6,756 nt of DNA from Bacteroidales bacterium (GCA_003157055.1 PMIG01000211.1:1-6756); one strand, 5' to 3'; shown: positions 1-6,756, numbered from the stretch's first letter. Numbers and translations: made by a program. Notes: generated by a model from the letters alone, not told the origin.

Positions 1-1
1 G

Positions 2-451
2 GCAAATGAGCTCAATATGTCAAAGATATATGATGCTTCACTATATGATAAGATCAAACAGAATTTCGACAACAAGGACGAGCTGGTAAAGATTCTTACC
101 GGAGCATTCAATGATACCTATAATTATCTGGCTGACAATGACCAGCAACCTCTGGCACTTCTTGTCGTAGGCGGCGCCTGGGTTGAGGGGATGTTCCTTA
201 CGACACATGTCTCTGCTGCTGCATATCAGGTAGCCGGGATATCCAAAAACCTTCTGGAACAGAAAAAATCGTTCGAATTATTTTTAGAGATCACCAAACC
301 ATATGAAAATGATCCTATAGTAAGCGATTTTGTCAAGGCTCTTGACCCGGTTAAGAAAGTTTATGACGGACTGGGAACAAGCTTGACCGAACAGAATATT
401 AAGGATATAACCAAAGCTATTGAAGAAGTAAGGGGACAAATTATCAAGTAA
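2..451 (+). CDS. C-terminal part of an unrecognised protein (5' end outside window)
   Basis: This is the last 149 codons of a gene that most likely begins before the window. The frame is open to the left edge and reads ANELN just before the first ATG at 17. No convincing ribosome binding site precedes that ATG, so an internal methionine is more likely than a true start. The visible part is mostly amphipathic helix, with one apolar stretch at residues 45-70 of the part after the ATG (LALLVVGGAWVEGMFLTTHV). It is too broken by polar residues to be a confident membrane span. The C-terminus is charged and helical. From memory, secreted or lipoprotein-like hypothetical proteins of Bacteroidota have a similar GGxWxEG segment, but the signal peptide that would prove export is not in view. 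Function unknown. The gene ends at TAA and is followed by a terminator, so it probably closes its own transcript. Confidence 0.75.
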   Translation, partial: ANELNMSKIYDASLYDKIKQNFDNKDELVKILTGAFNDTYNYLADNDQQPLALLVVGGAWVEGMFLTTHVSAAAYQVAGISKNLLEQKKSFELFLEITKPYENDPIVSDFVKALDPVKKVYDGLGTSLTEQNIKDITKAIEEVRGQIIK

Positions 452-468
452 CTGATATTTAAATATAT

Positions 469-502
469 GACCGCAAAGTGTATCCTTTGCGGTCTTTTTT
501 TT
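469..502 (+). terminator. Rho-independent terminator after the first gene
   Basis: A perfect 10-bp stem, GACCGCAAAG at 469-478 paired with CTTTGCGGTC at 485-494, encloses a 6-base loop and is followed at once by eight T residues (495-502). It begins 17 bases after the TAA of the upstream gene. The opposite strand lacks a comparable U-tract, so it should act mainly on rightward transcription. Confidence 0.93.
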
Positions 503-519
503 ATTCCTGAGATATCTGT

Positions 520-3500
520 ATGAGAGAGTCTGTTCTGTTAGCGCTGATTCATATTTTTGCCATTGTTTCTACCATTAGCCCGGTAGGGATAACGTCAAGG
601 GGCAAGAAGATCCTCCGTAGCTACCTCAGGCGTTATCTAAACAGGGAGCTTGAAGAGGAGTACTATGCGCTGTTTGAAAATAACCTGGAGTTTTATTCAA
701 ATGAGCTCAAAAGTGTGAATAAGGCCGAGCTGTCTGATGAGGATTCGCTGATATCATTCCAGATAACAAATATATGCCGACAGATAAAAAAGGGGCTCTT
801 CCTGGAAGAGAGGATGATAGTTTTCCTCCAGCTCATTGAATTTGCTTTCGAGGACGGGCTTATCTCAGACCAGGAGAAGACAATTATTGATATTGTTGCC
901 AGAACCTTCAATATATCAAAAAAAGAGTATGATAATGCTTCTGCCTTCATGATCGGCAGAACGTTTGATGAGGTATCTCCGGAATGCGTTCTTATTATCG
1001 AGAGCGACAATCCGGAACTCTCAGGTTCAGCCACCTTCAAGAATTATGAACAATGGCGTCATTTAAGGTTAAAGGGGTTCAGGGGGCAACTGATAATCCT
1101 CCATATTGAAAGTACCGGAACCCTTCTTCTTACATATGATGGTCCTCTGGCCCTAAACTTTAAAGGGAGAGATATAATTGCATGCAGGCCCTACCTGCTT
1201 GAACGAGGAGTAAACATAAAAGGGCAGGGCATAGAACCTATCTATTATTCAAAGATTTACAAAAAGTTTGTTTCCAGAAATTTTCCTGAAAAGATCGTTT
1301 TTGAAGGACATGATATTGAATACATTTTCAAAAACTCAGATAATGGGGTCCGCAAAATGAACTTCCATGTCGAATCGGGAAACCTTATCGGAATAATGGG
1401 AGGGAGCGGCGTTGGAAAATCAACAATGCTTAATCTTCTCCATGGAAAGATCAAGCCAACAAGTGGTAACATCTATCTTAACGGATACGATCTTAATTCA
1501 GAAATTGAGGAGCTGAAGGGAATTATCGGATATGTTCCACAGGATGATATGCTGATCGAAGAACTTACCGTATACCAGAATCTCTATTATAATGCCCGCC
1601 TTTGTTTTGGCGATTACACCGAGGAACAGCTGGCCGAGTGTGTCGACAAAATTCTGATTGACCTTGATTTGTATGATATAAGGGACCTTCAGGTTGGAGA
1701 TATTCTTAATAAAAAGGTAAGCGGTGGCCAGCGCAAACGGCTCAACATAGGTCTGGAGCTGATGCGTGAGCCTGTAGTCCTGTTTGTTGATGAACCCACA
1801 TCAGGTTTATCATCTTTTGATTCTGAAATGGTTATGAGCCTTTTGAGGAACCAGTCTTTAAGCGGCAAGCTTGTATTTTCAATCATTCATCAGCCTTCGT
1901 CGGATATACTGAAGATGTTTGACAAGATTTGGATTCTTGACAAGGGCGGCTATATGATCTATGACGGGGATCCCGTTGAGGCTCTGGTTTATTTCAAGAC
2001 AGAAACGTCGCAGGCCAATGCGGCTGAAAGCGAGTGCCCCAGCTGCGGAAATATAGAAACCGATAATATCCTTCATATCGTTGAGGTAAAGGTAATTGAT
2101 AATGACGGATTGCCAGGAAAAGAAAGACAGGTAAGCCCGAAGGAATGGTACGATAAATACAAGAAGAAAATGATGCCGAACCTTGAGAAGAAGCCCTCAA
2201 GGATGCCAATCACGCCGGGTAATTTCAGAGTTCCCCGAAAGTTAGACCAGATAAAAACATTTATCAAACGGAACCTGATAAGGAAGTTTGCAGACAGGCA
2301 ATATATGGTAATTAACCTGATCGAAGCGCCATTGCTTGCATTAATCCTGGGATTCATTTCAAAGTACAGCGAAAACGGCGTCTATATTTTTTCGGCAAAT
2401 AAAAGCTATCCCATCTTCCTCTTTATGGCGATAATTGTAGCTCTTTTTATCGGGCTGACAGTAAGTTCTGAAGAGATATTCAGAGACAGGAAAATTCTTG
2501 AGCGTGAAAAATTTCTTGACCTCAGCTGGTTGAGCTACCTGTTATCAAAGATCACATTCCTTTTCACCATTTCGGCAATACAGACACTTTCATTTGTCAT
2601 AGTGGCTGACCTGATCCTTGGGGTTCATGGAATGCTCATTCAACAATGGCTCATTCTTTTTACTACAGCTTGTTTCGGAAACCTTCTTGGACTGAACATT
2701 TCAGCAGGTATGAGAACGGCTATAAGCATATATATACTTATCCCGCTTATACTGGTGCCCCAGCTTCTCCTTGGCGGTGCTATGATAAAATTTGATGACC
2801 TTCATAAATCTCTGACTCGTAGAATTTATGTTCCTGTTATTGGAGATATTATGGCAACCAGATGGGCATATGAAGCCATCAGCGTTGAAGAGTTCAGGAA
2901 TAACAAGTTTGAAAAGCCGTTTTTCAGATCCGAGATGGAAATGAGCCAGTACGACTGGTATTCTTATTTTCTTATTCCGTTACTGAAGGCAAAAACAGAT
3001 GCCTGCAGAAAAAGTTCCCTGATGCCGATTGAAATGCAGGAAGCTGTAAACAACCTGGATGAGGTCAGGTACCATATCACTGACCTGAGCGCAATTGCAG
3101 GCATAGTGCCTGGAAAATGGACAGACAACCTTGAATATTCCCGCTTTGACAATATTACAGGCGATAACGCTAAAACTTTTCTTGATTCACTGAAATCAAT
3201 CTTCAGGGGAAGATATAAACTCGCTTCGGCAACTCATGATCTGGTTTACAATGCCATGAAGGACAAAACGGGTGCGGATAAGTTTTTTCGAATGAAGGAG
3301 AATAATCTTAATGAAAGCCTGGAGGACCTCGTTCTTAACAGGATGACAACCTCAAAGATTTATGATACCGGGAAGAAAATTATTCAGAAAGCTGATCCGG
3401 TCTTCATGGCTCCGGGGTCAAAATTCGGACGCGCACATTTCTTTGCTCCCTTTAAACTTCTTGGGAATCTGAAGATTTCCACACTTATATTTAATTTGGC

Positions 3501-3633
3501 AGCGATTTGGATTATGATCGCCGGCCTTTTCATAACATTGTACTATAATGTTCTGAAACGATTCATTATGTGGCTCGAGAGTCTCAAACTGCCAATAACA
3601 AGAAAATTCGGCAGGGATATGCTCCAGCTATAA
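520..3633 (+). CDS. ABCG-like ABC transporter: fused ATPase and permease with TerB-like N-terminus
   Basis: This is an inner-membrane ABC transporter of 1037 residues with the ATPase before the membrane domain, as in ABCG proteins. Substrate unknown; export is likely from the family. An apolar helix (about 4-19) followed by a basic stretch (28-42) suggests an anchor with the rest inside. Residues about 70-145 are helical and acidic, resembling TerB-like domains (LIEFAFEDGLISDQE). Residues 165-250 look beta-rich and unassigned. The ATPase has Walker A GGSGVGKST (294-302), Q-loop Q341, signature VSGGQ (400-404), Walker B ending D424-E425, D-loop near 428-434 and switch H457, so it should be active. 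A CPSCG motif (506-510) lies in the linker. Membrane helices are near 594-615, 629-649, 672-700, 706-728, 733-755 and 987-1010, leaving a loop of about 230 residues before the last. The ATG at 520 is the only nearby start: an in-frame TGA lies at 508-510. ksgA follows after 27 bases. Confidence 0.9.
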   Translation: MRESVLLALIHIFAIVSTISPVGITSRGKKILRSYLRRYLNRELEEEYYALFENNLEFYSNELKSVNKAELSDEDSLISFQITNICRQIKKGLFLEERMIVFLQLIEFAFEDGLISDQEKTIIDIVARTFNISKKEYDNASAFMIGRTFDEVSPECVLIIESDNPELSGSATFKNYEQWRHLRLKGFRGQLIILHIESTGTLLLTYDGPLALNFKGRDIIACRPYLLERGVNIKGQGIEPIYYSKIYKKFVSRNFPEKIVFEGHDIEYIFKNSDNGVRKMNFHVESGNLIGIMGGSGVGKSTMLNLLHGKIKPTSGNIYLNGYDLNSEIEELKGIIGYVPQDDMLIEELTVYQNLYYNARLCFGDYTEEQLAECVDKILIDLDLYDIRDLQVGDILNKKVSGGQRKRLNIGLELMREPVVLFVDEPTSGLSSFDSEMVMSLLRNQSLSGKLVFSIIHQPSSDILKMFDKIWILDKGGYMIYDGDPVEALVYFKTETSQANAAESECPSCGNIETDNILHIVEVKVIDNDGLPGKERQVSPKEWYDKYKKKMMPNLEKKPSRMPITPGNFRVPRKLDQIKTFIKRNLIRKFADRQYMVINLIEAPLLALILGFISKYSENGVYIFSANKSYPIFLFMAIIVALFIGLTVSSEEIFRDRKILEREKFLDLSWLSYLLSKITFLFTISAIQTLSFVIVADLILGVHGMLIQQWLILFTTACFGNLLGLNISAGMRTAISIYILIPLILVPQLLLGGAMIKFDDLHKSLTRRIYVPVIGDIMATRWAYEAISVEEFRNNKFEKPFFRSEMEMSQYDWYSYFLIPLLKAKTDACRKSSLMPIEMQEAVNNLDEVRYHITDLSAIAGIVPGKWTDNLEYSRFDNITGDNAKTFLDSLKSIFRGRYKLASATHDLVYNAMKDKTGADKFFRMKENNLNESLEDLVLNRMTTSKIYDTGKKIIQKADPVFMAPGSKFGRAHFFAPFKLLGNLKISTLIFNLAAIWIMIAGLFITLYYNVLKRFIMWLESLKLPITRKFGRDMLQL

Positions 3634-3660
3634 TACCTGATTAATATATTTACTTTACAA

Positions 3661-4446
3661 ATGAGTAAGGTACAACCTAAAAAAAACCTTGGTCAGCATT
3701 TCCTGAAAGACAAAACCATTGCTGAAAAGATTACCGGTACACTTACAGGCAACGGTTACAGCACGGTACTCGAAATCGGGTCGGGAACAGGTATTCTGAC
3801 TGAGATTCTGGTCAGAAGAAAATTCCATGACTTCAGGGTTATAGAGATAGACAATGAATCGGTTCATTTTCTGAAAGAGAAATTCAGAGAAGGTATTGAA
3901 ATAATCCGCGGCGATTTTCTCGAGATGGACATCGATTCGTGTTTCAGTGAGAAGCTGGCGGTTATCGGGAACTTCCCGTACAATATTTCCAGCCAGATCC
4001 TCTTTAAAGTTCTTAAACACAAGGATAAGATCACTGAGATTTGCGGTATGCTTCAGAAAGAGGTAGCTGAAAGGATATGTGCCTCACCCGGATCGAAAAC
4101 ATATGGGATACTCAGCGTGCTACTCCAGGCTTTTTATTCTGCTGAATATCTTTTTACTGTTAACGAAACGGTATTTATTCCGCCTCCAAAAGTAAAATCA
4201 GGTGTTATCAGGCTCACCAGGAATAAGAGAACTGATCTTGGGTGCGATGAAGCACTATTTAAAAGGGTTGTCAAAGCCTGCTTCAACCAGAGAAGGAAAA
4301 CACTCAGAAATTCAGTAAGATCTGCTTTTACACTTAAGCGGGAAGATTATCCGGATTTTGGATTAAGACCCGAACAGCTTTCTGTGGAAGGCTTTGTCAG
4401 ACTAACAAACTGGATAAGCGAGAATATGATCTATCCGAATGAGTAG
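3661..4446 (+). CDS. ksgA: 16S rRNA (adenine1518-N6/adenine1519-N6)-dimethyltransferase KsgA
   Basis: KsgA (RsmA) transfers four methyl groups from S-adenosylmethionine to two adjacent adenines in the 3'-terminal hairpin of 16S rRNA, a late step in small-subunit maturation in the cytoplasm. The 261 residues match the usual family length. Visible motifs are the N-terminal KKNLGQHFL (7-15), the SAM-binding loop EIGSGTG (38-44), the acidic end of strand 2 (VIEID, 60-64), the catalytic NFPY (104-107), the family segment MLQKEVAERI (130-139), FIPPPKVKSG (172-181) and the C-terminal RNA-binding region with FNQRRKTLRN (208-217). All key residues are present, so the enzyme should be active. The ATG at 3661 places LGQHFL at the normal distance from the N-terminus. 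It lies 27 bases after the ABC transporter gene with no terminator between, so co-transcription is likely. Its last 16 bases overlap the end of the convergent permease gene. Loss of this enzyme gives kasugamycin resistance in studied bacteria. Confidence 0.97.
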   Translation: MSKVQPKKNLGQHFLKDKTIAEKITGTLTGNGYSTVLEIGSGTGILTEILVRRKFHDFRVIEIDNESVHFLKEKFREGIEIIRGDFLEMDIDSCFSEKLAVIGNFPYNISSQILFKVLKHKDKITEICGMLQKEVAERICASPGSKTYGILSVLLQAFYSAEYLFTVNETVFIPPPKVKSGVIRLTRNKRTDLGCDEALFKRVVKACFNQRRKTLRNSVRSAFTLKREDYPDFGLRPEQLSVEGFVRLTNWISENMIYPNE

Positions 4447-5684
4447 CCGATAGCCTCGACGGGATCCATTTTTGCAGCCGACCAGGCCGGCGCATAACCT
4501 GCAATTATGCCAATTACCCCTGAAATTACAATTGCCATTATTATATTGCCAGTGGTCAGGTACATATTCAGATCGTAAAGGTAGTTGATAAACAAGGTTC
4601 CGATAAAAACCAGAATTAAACCAACCACTCCACCGATGATAGACAGCAGTACGGACTCTGTCAGAAACTGCATAAGAATGAAAGAGCGTTTTGCCCCCAG
4701 TGCTTTCTGAATGCCTATCTGGTTTGTTCTTTCCCTCACAGAGACGAACATGATGTTTGCGATGCCGAAGCCTCCGACAATTATTGCAAGTCCGCTTATG
4801 AACCAGCCAGCCAGATTAATTCCTGCAAATACCGAATTAAATCCTTGTGTGATCATGCTTGCCTGATTGACCGAAAAAGTAGATACCGCTTCAGGCTGGA
4901 GCCTCCTGGAAGCCCGGAGTATCATTGTTGTTTCATCACTCAGATCGCTTATATTGACACCAGGTTTTGCCTTTATCATCAGCTGTGATTCAACAAACCT
5001 GTTACGGAAATTTATGAACGTTTTGCCAAAATTCACAGGGATTATGGTAATCTCATCCATCCCTGAATCGGCTATCCCTCCCTTGCCTTCTTTTTTGATT
5101 ACTCCGATGACGGTAGTTTTAAACCCTGCGATTATAATCTCCTTGCCAACAGGGTCGGCTTCAGCAAAAAGGTTCTTTGCTACCTCTGACCCTATAATTG
5201 CGACATTCTTTCCCGAAGTTGCTTCAAACTGTGAAAAATATCTGCCCTTCTCTATTTCGAACGTTCTTATATCTTTAAACTCCGGAGTAGTGGCTGCAAC
5301 TTCCGCATCAGGGGCAACGTTTTTTTTGTATTTAACAGGTTCATTCTGATATACGGTAAGGCAAGCAGATTCGCTTTTTGTCGATTTTCTGAGAATTGCA
5401 TTATAGTCATCCATTGCTATTGGAGGCCATTTAATCATATCCCACCATGCCAGGTTGGGGTTATTGAATGACCACGGCCATTTCTCAACATAGACCACGT
5501 TATCGCCCATCGAAGCTATAGTGTCGTGAACAGATTTTTCCATCCAGTCGAGAACAGTAAAAACTGAGATTATTGAAACAATCCCTATTGTTATACCGAA
5601 AAGTGAAAGGAAAGTCCTGAACTTATTAACCATTATGGAGCTAATCGCAAACAGAAATCCCTCCTTGAATAGTCTGAAAAACAT
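4431..5684 (-). CDS. MacB/FtsX-family ABC transporter permease
   Basis: This is a 417-residue inner-membrane protein with the MacB layout: a short cytoplasmic N-terminus with the FRTFLSLFGITIGI entry to helix 1 (about 24-45), a large periplasmic domain (about 50-285), then three helices (about 291-315, 344-368 and 380-402). Between helices 2 and 3 lies the family coupling segment RERTNQIGIQKALGAKR (317-333), which contacts the ATPase. The C-terminus AKMDPVEAIGY is also typical. Proteins of this type use ATP bound by a separate subunit to drive periplasmic movements, often for export of lipoproteins, peptides or antibiotics. No ATPase gene is adjacent, so its partner must be encoded elsewhere, and the substrate is unknown. 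The ATG at 5684 is preferred over an in-frame TTG at 5714. It has AAGGGG just upstream, gives the usual family N-terminus, and the TTG lies inside a probable promoter box. The TAG stop is inside the end of ksgA. Confidence 0.92.
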   Translation of the reverse strand: MFFRLFKEGFLFAISSIMVNKFRTFLSLFGITIGIVSIISVFTVLDWMEKSVHDTIASMGDNVVYVEKWPWSFNNPNLAWWDMIKWPPIAMDDYNAILRKSTKSESACLTVYQNEPVKYKKNVAPDAEVAATTPEFKDIRTFEIEKGRYFSQFEATSGKNVAIIGSEVAKNLFAEADPVGKEIIIAGFKTTVIGVIKKEGKGGIADSGMDEITIIPVNFGKTFINFRNRFVESQLMIKAKPGVNISDLSDETTMILRASRRLQPEAVSTFSVNQASMITQGFNSVFAGINLAGWFISGLAIIVGGFGIANIMFVSVRERTNQIGIQKALGAKRSFILMQFLTESVLLSIIGGVVGLILVFIGTLFINYLYDLNMYLTTGNIIMAIVISGVIGIIAGYAPAWSAAKMDPVEAIGYSFG

Positions 5685-5711
5685 TTTCCCCTTGTTTTGA
5701 TATTTGAAGAT

Positions 5712-5719
5712 CAAAGATA
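5712..5719 (-). promoter_or_regulatory. Probable -7 promoter box of the permease gene
   Basis: Read on the minus strand, these bases are TATCTTTG, an exact match to the Bacteroidota -7 consensus TAnnTTTG. The box ends 27 bases before the ATG at 5684, which would leave a leader of roughly 20 bases. No convincing TTG -33 element is seen at the expected 19-21 base distance, so the call rests on one box and its position. Confidence 0.5.
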
Positions 5720-5755
5720 AGAAAAATCATATGTTACTGCTGTGAATTTTTTTTA

Positions 5756-5775
5756 ATTGCTGAATTCATAGCAAT
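5756..5775. repeat. Short inverted repeat in the divergent intergenic region
   Basis: ATTGCT (5756-5761) and AGCAAT (5770-5775) are perfect inverted arms around an 8-base spacer containing GAATTC. The site lies upstream of both the permease promoter box and the candidate purH promoter, a place where an operator could act. Six-base arms in about 180 AT-rich bases may well be chance. Confidence 0.25.
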
Positions 5776-5790
5776 CATAATATTATTTTG

Positions 5791-5820
5791 TTGAGGGTAA
5801 TAAAAAAATAAATATTTTTA
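5791..5820 (+). promoter_or_regulatory. Candidate purH promoter
   Basis: TTG at 5791-5793, preceded by another TTG at 5788-5790 after overlapping T residues, lies 19 bases from TATTTTTA at 5813-5820. This matches the Bacteroidota -33/-7 pattern except for the last base of the -7 box (A instead of G). It would give a leader of about 35-40 bases before the ATG at 5864. The region is very AT-rich, so a chance match is quite possible. Confidence 0.3.
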
Positions 5821-5863
5821 ACCGCCGTTTGGAACGTAGGCCCGCAATCATAATTATCTGGTA

Positions 5864-6756
5864 ATGAGTGAGAAAAGAATTAGCAGCGCTTTAATTTCTG
5901 TATTTTACAAGGATGGTCTCGATGATATAGTCAGAACTCTGTCTGGGTTGAATATAAAGATATACTCAACAGGAGGGACATACTCTTTTATAAGGGATAT
6001 TGGAATTGATGCGGAAAAAGTTGAAGATTTCACTGGCTACCCTTCGATTCTTGGAGGAAGGGTAAAAACGCTGCATCCTTCAGTTTTTGGAGGGATACTT
6101 GCCCGAAGGGAGAACAAGGAGGACTTGGAGCAGATGGCAAAATATAAGATCCCTGAAATTGATCTGGTCATTGTCGATCTCTATCCGTTCGAAGATACTC
6201 TGAAAACTTCAGACAGGGAAGAAGAGATAATTGAGAAGATCGATATCGGTGGCATTTCCCTGATAAGGGCAGCTGCAAAAAACTACAATGATGTTCTTAT
6301 AATCTCAGGAAGAGAACAGTACCCACGTTTACTCACTCTGCTTAATGAAAAGAGAGGCACCAGTTCCCTTTCGGACCGTCGTTTTTATGCAGCTGAGGCA
6401 TTTAAAACTTCTTCAAATTACGACACTGCAATTTTCAGTTATTTCAACCGTGAGGCAGGCATTCCGGTATTCAGGGAAAGCATTAATTCTTCTTATCCTC
6501 TCCGTTATGGTGAGAATCCTCATCAGAAAGGGATTTTCTTCGGAGATCCTGATCAGCTTTTTGATAAACTTCACGGCAAGGAGATATCACATAATAATTT
6601 TCTCGATATAGAAGCTGCTCTTAACCTGATTGACGAATTCCAGGAGACAACTGTTATCATTATCAAGCATAATAATGCCTGCGGTGTCGCATCCAGAAAT
6701 GATATTACCGAGGCATGGAAAACAGCACTTGCCTGCGATCCGGTCTCAGCTTATGG
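5864..6756 (+). CDS. purH: Bifunctional AICAR transformylase/IMP cyclohydrolase PurH, 5' part
   Basis: PurH catalyses the last two steps of IMP synthesis in the cytoplasm. Its C-terminal domain formylates AICAR with 10-formyltetrahydrofolate, and its N-terminal domain closes FAICAR to IMP. The frame opens with ATG at 5864 (MSEKRISSALISVF) and stays open for 297 codons to the right edge, where it is cut. The cyclohydrolase domain (about 1-140) shows STGGT (35-39), GGRVKTLHP (64-72), VDLYPF (104-109) and IDIGGISLIRAAAKN (126-140). The transformylase domain begins with YPLRYGENPHQKG (211-223) and contains the catalytic KHNNACG (268-274, with K268 and H269). The last visible residues are DPVSAY. 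Bacterial PurH is usually a little over 500 residues, so about 40% is missing because of the window edge, not because of a mutation. No Shine-Dalgarno sequence is obvious, which is common in Bacteroidota. It is divergent from the permease gene. Confidence 0.97.
   Translation, partial: MSEKRISSALISVFYKDGLDDIVRTLSGLNIKIYSTGGTYSFIRDIGIDAEKVEDFTGYPSILGGRVKTLHPSVFGGILARRENKEDLEQMAKYKIPEIDLVIVDLYPFEDTLKTSDREEEIIEKIDIGGISLIRAAAKNYNDVLIISGREQYPRLLTLLNEKRGTSSLSDRRFYAAEAFKTSSNYDTAIFSYFNREAGIPVFRESINSSYPLRYGENPHQKGIFFGDPDQLFDKLHGKEISHNNFLDIEAALNLIDEFQETTVIIIKHNNACGVASRNDITEAWKTALACDPVSAY

Noticed and set aside
17..451. Complete 144-residue gene starting at the ATG at 17
   Set aside because: The frame is open to the left edge, no ribosome binding site precedes the ATG, and the protein would start in the middle of a helical segment; a partial gene is more likely.
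455..466. Perfect 12-base palindrome ATATTTAAATAT after the first gene
   Set aside because: It consists only of A and T in an AT-rich spacer and is adjacent to the terminator; a chance occurrence is likely.
3645..3652. TATATTTA as a -7 box for ksgA
   Set aside because: The last consensus base is wrong, it sits only 8 bases before the ATG, and no -33 element is seen; co-transcription with the upstream gene explains the layout better.
3655..4020. Minus-strand frame of 121 codons opposite ksgA
   Set aside because: It lies wholly over the highly conserved start of ksgA and its protein has no recognisable features; it is a shadow.
4867..5349. Plus-strand frame of 160 codons opposite the permease
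   Set aside because: It overlaps the periplasmic domain of a strongly supported gene; its composition is what antisense reading of that gene gives.
5801..5820. AT-only hairpin (TAAAAAAATA against TATTTTTA) as a terminator or regulatory structure before purH
   Set aside because: The arms do not match exactly, there are no G-C pairs, and no gene ends just upstream of it on the plus strand.
5821..5863. Purine or PRPP riboswitch in the purH leader
   Set aside because: The predicted leader is only about 40 bases, too short for a known riboswitch, and no conserved riboswitch core is recognisable.
6345..6611. Plus-strand frame of 88 codons within purH
   Set aside because: It is out of frame with purH, whose conserved motifs run unbroken on both sides of and through it.

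Overview
The window looks like ordinary chromosomal DNA from a member of the Bacteroidota, most likely in or near the Bacteroidales. The base composition is moderately AT-rich. The PurH and KsgA sequences have a Bacteroidota character. The two membrane proteins resemble Bacteroidota-type ABC transporter families. A match to the Bacteroidota -7 promoter box (TAnnTTTG) lies just upstream of the permease gene. The genus cannot be fixed from the sequence alone.

Layout, left to right. (1) 2-451, +: the C-terminal part of an unrecognised protein whose start lies off the left edge, closed by a strong intrinsic terminator at 469-502. (2) 520-3633, +: a 1037-residue ABC transporter with ATPase and six-helix membrane domain fused in ABCG order. 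It also has an N-terminal membrane anchor, a TerB-like helical segment, a CPSCG motif and a very large loop between membrane helices 5 and 6. (3) 3661-4446, +: ksgA, the 16S rRNA adenine dimethyltransferase, 27 bases downstream and probably co-transcribed. (4) 4431-5684, -: a MacB/FtsX-type ABC permease, convergent with ksgA and overlapping its end by 16 bases. It has no ATPase partner in the window. (5) 5864-6756 and beyond, +: the first 297 codons of purH, cut by the right edge. The 179-base gap between the permease and purH is a divergent promoter region.

The genes do not form one obvious pathway. ksgA (ribosome maturation) and purH (last two steps of IMP synthesis) are housekeeping genes. 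The two ABC-type membrane proteins are probably involved in export or envelope processes, with unknown substrates. No RNA genes, mobile elements, CRISPR arrays or phage genes were seen. I found no clear sign of a new multi-gene system. The least explained item is the architecture of the large ABC transporter.
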